Assembly: GCA_945898105.1 (NCBI GenBank)
Contig: CAMDHL010000135.1
Location: 1 to 6,363, forward strand
Direction of reading: 5' to 3'
Source: Comamonas sp. lk
Lineage (GTDB): Bacteria > Pseudomonadota > Gammaproteobacteria > Burkholderiales > Burkholderiaceae_C
Length of the DNA stretch: 6,363 nt
In this document: positions 1-4,462 of the stretch, piece by piece
Position numbering within the stretch: position 1 is the first letter of the stretch
How the letters are laid out: the number at the start of each line of letters is the position of its first letter
Program-made: the position numbers and the translations under genes
The notes under the pieces: generated by a model
What the model was told of the DNA's origin: nothing
Databases searched by the model: none
The model's input: the letters and a program-made list of their open reading frames with translations, nothing else

Positions 1-147
1 GGGCAGACGCTGCTGGAAGTGATACGCAAGTTCTACTACTCCGACGTGAGCGCTTTGCTGGTGTTGATTATCGGCACGGTGATGCTGATTGACGCCGTCA
101 CGGAACGCATACGCCACCGCCTCTTGGGCGAGGAGCGCGCGGGATGA
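1..147 (+). CDS. phnE: phosphonate ABC transporter permease PhnE-like, C-terminal fragment (5' truncated by window)
   Basis: Frame 1 is open from the first base to a TGA at 145-147 and gives the last 48 residues of a membrane protein. The fragment has a hydrophobic segment (residues about 19-33, VSALLVLIIGTVMLIDAV) followed by a basic tail (TERIRHRLLG). This layout closes PhnE-type permeases: a last transmembrane helix, an Asp-containing helix end, then Arg/Lys at the cytoplasmic face. The next gene is a full PhnE-like permease whose end has the same layout (FVILLILATVSLIDWG, then Arg-rich), so this is probably the first of a tandem PhnE1/PhnE2 pair forming a heterodimeric inner-membrane channel. 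PhnC (ATPase) and PhnD (binding protein) would be expected upstream. The assignment rests on the short C-terminus and the neighbour. Another member of the phosphonate/phosphite permease group is possible. Confidence 0.72.
   Translation, partial: GQTLLEVIRKFYYSDVSALLVLIIGTVMLIDAVTERIRHRLLGEERAG
131..135 (+). promoter_or_regulatory. ribosome binding site for the second phnE-like gene
   Basis: AGGAG lies 8 nt upstream of the ATG at 144, inside the end of the preceding permease gene. Together with the ATGA stop/start overlap it supports 144 as the start and suggests translational coupling of the two permeases. Confidence 0.6.
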
Positions 148-995
148 GCAATGTCCGCACCCAGGCGCAAGAAGCGTTGCGCGCACGCTATCCCCAGCAT
201 TTCCAAGCGGTGTACCAGCGACGCACCCCTGCGCTCCTGCTTGCGCTGTTGGCCGTAGTGATTTTTGCTTTTGGCGTGCATAGCCTGGACATGTCGTACC
301 AGCGCATCGTCGGCGGCCTGAGCGAGCTGGGTTCCATGGTCTTGCTTATGTTCCCACCGGATCCCGGCAGTTTGCACCTAGCTGGCGTTTACGCTTATGC
401 CATGCTGGAGACGCTGGCCATCGCGCTGCTGGGAACACTCTTGGCCGCCATCGCCGCCTTCCCGCTGGGCTTTCTGGCTGCGCGAAACACCACCATTAAC
501 GGGGTCGTACAATTTTTTGCACGGCGCAGTTTTGACAGCTTGCGCGGCGTGGACATTCTCATCTGGGCGCTGATCTGGATCAACGTGGTTGGCCTGGGGC
601 CCTTTGCCGGCGTGCTGGCCTTGTTCATGTCCGACCTGGGCAGTTTTGGCAAACTGTTCTCCGAAGCGATAGAGGCGGCTGACGATAAGCCGGTCGAAGG
701 TGTTCTTTCTACCGGGGGTTCGTCGGTGGCAGCAGTTCGATTTGGGATCTTGCCGCAAATGCTGCCGGTGCTTTTGAGCCAGGTTCTTTATGCATTTGAG
801 TCCAACACCCGCAGCGCCTCCATCATCGGCATTGTGGGCGCGGGTGGCATTGGTTTGATTTTGTCGGAGCAAATCCGCACGCTGGAGTTGCAGCAAATGT
901 CCTTTGTGATTTTGCTGATTTTGGCCACGGTCTCGCTGATTGACTGGGGCTGTGCCCGCTTGCGTTTCTCGATTATTGGTGCCCGGGCTCTTTAA
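144..995 (+). CDS. phnE: phosphonate ABC transporter, inner-membrane permease PhnE-like
   Basis: A 283-residue integral membrane permease, the usual length for PhnE. With PhnC and PhnD it would import phosphonates across the inner membrane. Hydrophobic segments are visible at about residues 28-47, 84-112, 135-165, 223-241 and 252-268. The cytoplasmic EAA loop that docks on the ATPase covers about residues 173-208: EAIEAAD at 174-180, Gly 191/192 and the closing GILPQMLP at 201-208, very like the PhnE form of this loop. Gly-rich IVGAGGIG (230-237) is also typical. The ATG overlaps the TGA of the preceding permease by 4 bp (ATGA) and has AGGAG 8 nt upstream. A PhnZ-like HD oxygenase gene follows after 28 bp, so the cargo is probably an aminophosphonate such as 2-aminoethylphosphonate. 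Phosphite or hypophosphite transporters (PtxC, HtxC/E) are close relatives, so the substrate is inferred from context. Confidence 0.87.
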   Translation: MSNVRTQAQEALRARYPQHFQAVYQRRTPALLLALLAVVIFAFGVHSLDMSYQRIVGGLSELGSMVLLMFPPDPGSLHLAGVYAYAMLETLAIALLGTLLAAIAAFPLGFLAARNTTINGVVQFFARRSFDSLRGVDILIWALIWINVVGLGPFAGVLALFMSDLGSFGKLFSEAIEAADDKPVEGVLSTGGSSVAAVRFGILPQMLPVLLSQVLYAFESNTRSASIIGIVGAGGIGLILSEQIRTLELQQMSFVILLILATVSLIDWGCARLRFSIIGARAL

Positions 996-1011
996 ATTTT
1001 TATACCTACAC

Positions 1012-1017
1012 AGAGGA
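1012..1017 (+). promoter_or_regulatory. ribosome binding site for the phnZ-like gene
   Basis: AGAGGA lies 6 nt upstream of the ATG at 1024, in the AT-rich 28-bp gap after the permease stop. It fixes the start at 1024. The in-frame upstream ATG at 940 would put 28 extra, family-atypical residues inside the permease gene. An ATG at 1020 is out of frame and too close to the site (2 nt). Confidence 0.7.
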
Positions 1018-1023
1018 ATATGT

Positions 1024-1584
1024 ATGTCGCTGAGCATCCCTGACATCGTGCAGCTATTGAGCAGCCGCGCCACCACTTGGTATGGCCAAGAGGCGGTCAG
1101 CCAGCTCGACCATGCGTTGCAATGCGCCTACTTGGCCGAGTCAGCCAACGAGACGCCGCAGACCGTAGCAGCCGCGCTACTGCATGACCTGGGCCATATG
1201 CTGAGCACCGAGCGCACGCTGGTGACCGAGCAAGACGGCAAACCCGCTAAAGACGATTTGCACCAGTTTGTAGCCTTGCCGTTTTTGCGTAGCCGATTTG
1301 GTGATGCGGTACTTGAACCCATCAAACTGCACGTAGATGCCAAGCGCTACTTGTGCGCGGTGGATGCGGGGTATTGGGATTCACTGTCTGCCGCTTCCAA
1401 GCACAGCCTGGAATTACAAGGCGGACGCTTTGACGCCGCGCAAGTGTTAGCCTTTGAAGCCCTACCTTTTTACGCCGAAGCGGTGCGGCTGCGACGCTAT
1501 GACGACTTGGCCAAAGTGCCCGGGCAGATTACGCCGCCTCTGTCGCACTACGCGGATGTAATGCATCAAGTGTCAACAGCCTAG
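1024..1584 (+). CDS. phnZ: PhnZ-like HD-domain diiron oxygenase (phosphonate-operon-associated HDIG protein)
   Basis: A 186-residue HD-superfamily protein, close to the roughly 190 residues of PhnZ. PhnZ is a mixed-valent diiron enzyme that uses O2 to split (R)-1-hydroxy-2-aminoethylphosphonate into glycine and phosphate in the cytoplasm. All expected metal ligands are visible: His30, His54-Asp55 (in LLHDLGH), His80, His103 and Asp160. Tyr20 and Glu23 (WYGQEAVSQLDH) match the PhnZ Tyr/Glu pair at the iron site. Lys107 in HVDAKRYL and the SAASKHSLELQGG stretch (122-134) match the substrate-binding region. The C-terminal KVPG and HY near residues 164-176 are also family features. It follows the PhnE-like permease by 28 bp in the same direction, so it is probably co-transcribed. 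No PhnY-like 2-oxoglutarate dioxygenase, which makes the alpha-hydroxy substrate, is in the window; it may lie upstream. The exact substrate is open: TmpB, acting on the trimethylated analogue, is a close relative. Confidence 0.85.
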   Translation: MSLSIPDIVQLLSSRATTWYGQEAVSQLDHALQCAYLAESANETPQTVAAALLHDLGHMLSTERTLVTEQDGKPAKDDLHQFVALPFLRSRFGDAVLEPIKLHVDAKRYLCAVDAGYWDSLSAASKHSLELQGGRFDAAQVLAFEALPFYAEAVRLRRYDDLAKVPGQITPPLSHYADVMHQVSTA

Positions 1585-1594
1585 GCCCAGACCA

Positions 1595-2161
1595 TTAGGC
1601 ACTGTCTGCGCCGTACAGCGTTTGAAAATTTCCGGGTTCAAACGCCTTGATATAGGCCTCTTGTTTGTGAGTCTCTATCGCGCCAGGACGGTATTGGCGC
1701 ACCCGCGCCATTGCCGCCTCGGTGCTCAAGCCCCAGGCCTTAAAAAGCGTAGCGGCCAAGGTACCCGTGCGGCCCTTGCCATGGGCGCAATGGATTAGGA
1801 TATTGCCGTTCTGGAGTGCGCCAGTGAGTTGCGGGACAAGACGGATCCATTGCGCGGTCACGGTCAATGAGGGCACGCCAAAGTCCACCACAGGCAACTG
1901 GTGCCAGCCAATACCATGCATACCCAAATGGTGCGGCAGATTCTTTGCGCCCAAACGCTGCAACTCCTTGGTGCCCAACAGGCTCACGACGGTCCTCACG
2001 CCCTGCGCAGCCATCTGCGCCACATCCACCGCGAGCTGCCGCTCCGACTCGGGGCTGCGATTGGCGCCACCCGCGCCGGGACAGGCGGACATGCCTACCA
2101 GGCCCAGCCAGGGCGAGGGAGCGAAATCGATACTTAAGGTGGTGATTGCTGGATGGGTCAC
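1595..2161 (-). CDS. cysteine-dependent phosphatase, CDKN3-like / dual-specificity type
   Basis: With a GTG start at 2161 this is a 188-residue protein of the dual-specificity/CDKN3-like phosphatase group. The P-loop is HCAHGKGRTG with Cys125 as nucleophile and Arg131 (CX5R). Asp93 in PVVDFGVPS fits the general-acid position. The N-terminal IDFAPSPW...CPGAGG (11-32) resembles the start of bacterial CDKN3-like proteins. A TTG at 2257 would extend the frame by 32 residues unlike the family, and no clear Shine-Dalgarno marks either start. GTG 2161 is preferred because family proteins begin just before the THP...IDF stretch, but the start is uncertain. The gene converges on the phnZ-like gene with 10 bp between stops. 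The substrate is unknown. It could be phosphoprotein or small-molecule phosphate, and a link to phosphonate metabolism is only suggested by position. Confidence 0.8.
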   Translation of the reverse strand: MTHPAITTLSIDFAPSPWLGLVGMSACPGAGGANRSPESERQLAVDVAQMAAQGVRTVVSLLGTKELQRLGAKNLPHHLGMHGIGWHQLPVVDFGVPSLTVTAQWIRLVPQLTGALQNGNILIHCAHGKGRTGTLAATLFKAWGLSTEAAMARVRQYRPGAIETHKQEAYIKAFEPGNFQTLYGADSA

Positions 2162-2545
2162 GCTCAATTGTGCACGCGAGCTTGCTACGCCCTTATGACA
2201 AGGCGCATGCGAGCGAAAGCCGGGCCTCAAAAACGGCGCGAAGTCCCATCGGCTCAATCGTCAGCGGCATGGCTGCACCTATGGAAAGAGCAGCACTCAC
2301 CGCAGCCTATGCCGTGATAGCCCAGGCTATCGCAGCCATTGTCGTGTTGGTGCCCTTGATACTGTCCGAGGTACAAAGCTATGGGATTGATCCCGTGTAC
2401 TTTGGCATCCTATTTTTAGCGGCGATGGAAATGGGCTTTCTGTGCCTACCAAAGTTAAATCACCCTTGCGCAATCAATTGGTTTTTTTGTCTGCACCTGG
2501 TAGACCGAGGCACGGTACGCGCCGCAAACGCAGTGCAAACCATGC
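2162..2545. other. 384-bp region with no intact gene, holding a dctM relic
   Basis: This lies between the proposed phosphatase start and the stop of the membrane protein gene. The left 80 bp should carry the phosphatase promoter on the - strand, but I found no convincing -35/-10 pair. From about 2242 to 2460 the + strand encodes a decayed TRAP permease fragment (separate entry). From 2461 to 2545 no reading frame resembles a protein I recognise. A T7 run at 2482-2488 has no stable hairpin before it, so it is not called a terminator for either flanking gene. Confidence 0.6.
2242..2460 (+). pseudogene. remnant of TRAP transporter large permease (DctM), internally deleted and truncated
   Basis: The + strand frame contains two pieces of the DctM large membrane subunit of TRAP dicarboxylate-type transporters. 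The first, GMAAPMERAALTAAYAV at about 2266-2316, matches the conserved mid-protein motif G-(I/L)-A-T-P-x-E-A-A-A-L-T-A-x-Y-A. The second, IVVLVPLIL...YGIDPVYFGILF...MEMGFLCLP at about 2338-2451, matches the C-terminal region (VVPL..P...GIDPxHFGxxF..N.E.G...PP.G.N). In intact DctM these are separated by roughly 100 residues; here they are joined within about 7 codons. After CLP the expected PVGLN-like stretch is lost and the downstream frame (to a stop at 2563-2565) has no similarity I know. No DctP or DctQ is in the window. The frame is open, but length and structure argue against function. The boundaries are approximate. Confidence 0.72.
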
Positions 2546-2559
2546 TCAGGCCAGGTGCA
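2492..2559. repeat. 9-bp inverted repeat flanking the end of the membrane protein gene
   Basis: TGCACCTGG at 2492-2500 is perfectly complementary to CCAGGTGCA at 2551-2559, with 50 bp between. The right arm falls in the last codons of the membrane protein gene. No T-run follows in either direction, so it does not look like a rho-independent terminator. It may be chance or a rearrangement scar. Confidence 0.3.
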
Positions 2560-3325
2560 CGGTAGGGATGCTGAAGCTATCGGCGTAGGTGAAGTAAATT
2601 GAGCTAAAAAACATGGCCGCCATCACCATGGCTGTGGGATAGAGCACCAAGGCAACGGCTTCTTCACTGCCAGACAAACCGGCCACCAACACCACGCCCA
2701 GGCCGATGACCATAAAGGCCAACATCCACACCACGCTGTAGACCGTGAACGCGCCGATATTGCGTATGCACGCCACCATGCTAAAGAACAGGCTTTTCAT
2801 CGGACTGACGTTGTCCCAATAGACCAGTGCCGGTGCGAACCAGAACAAGAGCGACAAAGGCATATAAAACACCAGCGCCACTATGGTGGCGGCTTCAAAT
2901 GCCGGGTCTTGCAATACCTCACTGCTGACCGCACCGCCCAGTAAATACATTTGTGCAAATTTGCCGCCATCGGCCAGGGCAGACAGGCCCAGCACGCCTA
3001 CAAAACCCAGTGCATAGAGTACGCCCAAAATCATCATGGCTCGCAACTGCGCACGACCAGCCCGAAATCCGGCAAATAAAACGCTGGGCATGGGGAACTG
3101 GCCTTTGAGCGCCTCTTGCGTGGCCACCATCAGCCCCAGCGTCGCACCGGGCAACAGGGCCAGAGCCAGCACATTGCCGATGATAGGCACCATGGAAATG
3201 ACGGACATCAGCGCCATAAAAATAAAAAACAGACCGGTCAGCGCCAGCGGTTGGCGCAGAAACGTGCGCATGCCCAGCTTGACCCAGAGGATGCCTTGGC
3301 GTGCGGGAACGATATGAAGTTTCAT
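2546..3325 (-). CDS. BPSS1780-family integral membrane protein, function unknown
   Basis: A 259-residue polytopic inner-membrane protein starting MKLHIVPARQGILWVKLG, the typical opening of the BPSS1780-type membrane proteins common in Burkholderiales. About six hydrophobic segments are visible (roughly residues 27-47, 50-70, 96-116, 146-166, 190-216, 224-245), with a Trp/Tyr-rich stretch (FWFAPALVYWD, 161-171) in the middle. There is no catalytic motif or nucleotide-binding site that I recognise. The ATG at 3325-3323 overlaps the TGA of homoserine kinase (ATGA), and no Shine-Dalgarno precedes it, so translation is probably coupled to the kinase. An upstream frame extension to 3361 would add 12 residues inside the kinase gene and is not preferred. 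Function is not established. The adjacency to thrB and polA is, as I recall, typical of Comamonadaceae and does not by itself define a role. Confidence 0.82.
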   Translation of the reverse strand: MKLHIVPARQGILWVKLGMRTFLRQPLALTGLFFIFMALMSVISMVPIIGNVLALALLPGATLGLMVATQEALKGQFPMPSVLFAGFRAGRAQLRAMMILGVLYALGFVGVLGLSALADGGKFAQMYLLGGAVSSEVLQDPAFEAATIVALVFYMPLSLLFWFAPALVYWDNVSPMKSLFFSMVACIRNIGAFTVYSVVWMLAFMVIGLGVVLVAGLSGSEEAVALVLYPTAMVMAAMFFSSIYFTYADSFSIPTVHLA

Positions 3326-4320
3326 GCAGTAGGACTGGTGGCGCCTGATGGCGCACGCCAATGAAGAGGGTGGGCAATTCGATGGCGCAGTATGCGCTCA
3401 AAGGGGGCAGGGTCGTGTGCCTTGAGCATGGTCGCTTGGCGTGGCAGGTGTAAGTCCCACAAGCGCGAGAGCCAAAACCGCAGCGCAGCGGCGCGCAGCA
3501 TGCTGGCAAAGACGGCGTGTTCTGCAGCTTCCAAGGCTCGCACGCCTGTATAGGCTTGCATGAAGGCATCGGTGCGGGCTGCGTCGGCTGCGCCGTTGGC
3601 GGTGTCCACACACCAGTCGTTCAGGCAGATGGCGATATCAAATACCCAGGCGTCATGCCCGGCGAAGTAAAAATCAAAAAAGCCGGTCAGCTGCGCGCTA
3701 CCTAGTGTGTCGGGGGCAAACATCACGTTGTCGCGGAACAAGTCGGCATGGATGGGGCCGCGTGGCAAGGCCGCGTAATCTGCGCTTTCCGCTAGAGAAG
3801 CCTGCACCTGCAATTCATTTTTTAACAGCACGCTTTGATCGGGCGTGACAAAGGGCAGTACTTCGGGCACGGTCTGCTTCCACCAGTCCAGGCCACGCAA
3901 ATTGGGTTGCTGCATGTCAAAGCTGCGACCGGCCAGATGCATGCGTGCCAGCATGGCGCCTACTTGCGCGCAATGGTTGGTTCCGGGCTGCAATTCGCTT
4001 TTACCTGCCAACAGGCTCACCACACAGCTAGGCCGCCCTTGCAGGCTGTGCAGCAATTGGCCTTGCGCATCGGCGGCCGGGTCGGGCACGGGTATGCCGT
4101 GCTCCGCGAGGTGACGCATCAAGCGCAGGTAATAAGGAAGTTGCTCGGCGCTTAGGCGCTCGAAAAGAGTAAGCACATAGCGCGCTTGCGCGGTGTCGGC
4201 AAAGTAATTGGTGTTTTCAATGCCCCCGGCGCAGCCCTCCAGACGGGTCAGCGGCCCCAGCCCAAGGGTGCGGAAAAAGGCATCGGCCTGGTCGAAGGAA
4301 ACTTGGGTGTAAACCGCCAT
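3322..4320 (-). CDS. thrB: homoserine kinase (ThrB, APH-fold type)
   Basis: A 332-residue cytoplasmic kinase phosphorylating L-homoserine to O-phospho-L-homoserine, the penultimate step of threonine synthesis. It belongs to the aminoglycoside-phosphotransferase-fold form (thrB_alt), not the GHMP form of E. coli. In order: the N-terminal VYTQVSFDQADAFF typical of this form, the nucleotide loop GCAGGIENTNYF (29-40), Lys/Glu-type lobe residues around YVLTLFERL (48-56), the Brenner-type catalytic motif HADLFRDNVMF (191-201; Asp193 catalytic, Asn198 metal), and the metal-binding Asp216 in FFDFYFAGHDAWVFD. The length of about 320-330 is usual. The ATG at 4320 sits at the family-typical start, with only a weak AGG upstream. 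The gene is divergent from polA across 142 bp and overlaps the following membrane protein gene by 4 bp. A candidate promoter lies at 4414-4441. Confidence 0.93.
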   Translation of the reverse strand: MAVYTQVSFDQADAFFRTLGLGPLTRLEGCAGGIENTNYFADTAQARYVLTLFERLSAEQLPYYLRLMRHLAEHGIPVPDPAADAQGQLLHSLQGRPSCVVSLLAGKSELQPGTNHCAQVGAMLARMHLAGRSFDMQQPNLRGLDWWKQTVPEVLPFVTPDQSVLLKNELQVQASLAESADYAALPRGPIHADLFRDNVMFAPDTLGSAQLTGFFDFYFAGHDAWVFDIAICLNDWCVDTANGAADAARTDAFMQAYTGVRALEAAEHAVFASMLRAAALRFWLSRLWDLHLPRQATMLKAHDPAPFERILRHRIAHPLHWRAPSGATSPTA

Positions 4321-4413
4321 GAAGCAAACCTGAATGAGGGGCGCAGAGCCGAGAGGCCGTGCGGACTATGTGGGCGCCAAGACCAGGGCAGACCCGCTGT
4401 GGCACCGGGCGCG

Positions 4414-4441
4414 ATTGTAGGCGGCGCTCTTTGCCCCCCAA
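4414..4441 (-). promoter_or_regulatory. candidate sigma-70 promoter for thrB
   Basis: On the - strand, TTGGGG (4441-4436) and TACAAT (4419-4414) are separated by 16 bp. The -10 matches consensus at 5 of 6 positions; the -35 keeps only the TTG. Transcription would begin near 4407, leaving a leader of about 87 nt before the thrB ATG at 4320. It is predicted by eye only. Confidence 0.4.
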
Positions 4442-4462
4442 GGCGGCAGGCAAAATGCCGCC
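4442..4462 (+). promoter_or_regulatory. GC-rich stem-loop abutting the polA start codon
   Basis: GGCGGCA (4442-4448) and TGCCGCC (4456-4462) form a perfect 7-bp stem around a 7-nt loop, ending at the base before the polA ATG. No good Shine-Dalgarno is seen outside it; the best AGG (4448-4450) is at the stem/loop junction. In the polA mRNA this could limit or control ribosome access. On the other strand it lies just upstream of the thrB -35. Confidence 0.45.

Noticed and set aside
940..1023. Upstream in-frame ATG for the phnZ-like gene
   Set aside because: It would overlap the permease end and add residues not seen in PhnZ; ATG 1024 has a good AGAGGA site and matches the family start.
1020..1043. 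Seven-codon mini-frame overlapping the phnZ-like start
   Set aside because: The ATG at 1020 is only 2 nt from the ribosome site and the peptide is trivial; it probably arises by chance.
378..1076. Long open frame on the - strand opposite the second phnE-like gene
   Set aside because: Its translation is Gln/Arg/His-rich with no domain or hydrophobic core and it mirrors a clear PhnE coding frame, so it is a shadow.
1579..1600. Possible bidirectional terminator between the convergent phnZ-like and phosphatase genes (GCCTA/TAGGC)
   Set aside because: Only a 5-bp stem with no T-run on either strand; too weak to call.
1722..2198. Open frames on the + strand opposite the phosphatase
   Set aside because: No recognisable domains, and the - strand frame has a complete phosphatase P-loop and fold signatures.
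2162..2257. N-terminal extension of the phosphatase to a TTG codon
   Set aside because: The extra 32 residues are unlike the family, lack a ribosome site, and run antisense into the dctM relic.
2482..2488. T7 run as a rho-independent terminator
   Set aside because: No stable GC-rich hairpin immediately precedes it on the + strand, and on the - strand it is an A-run.
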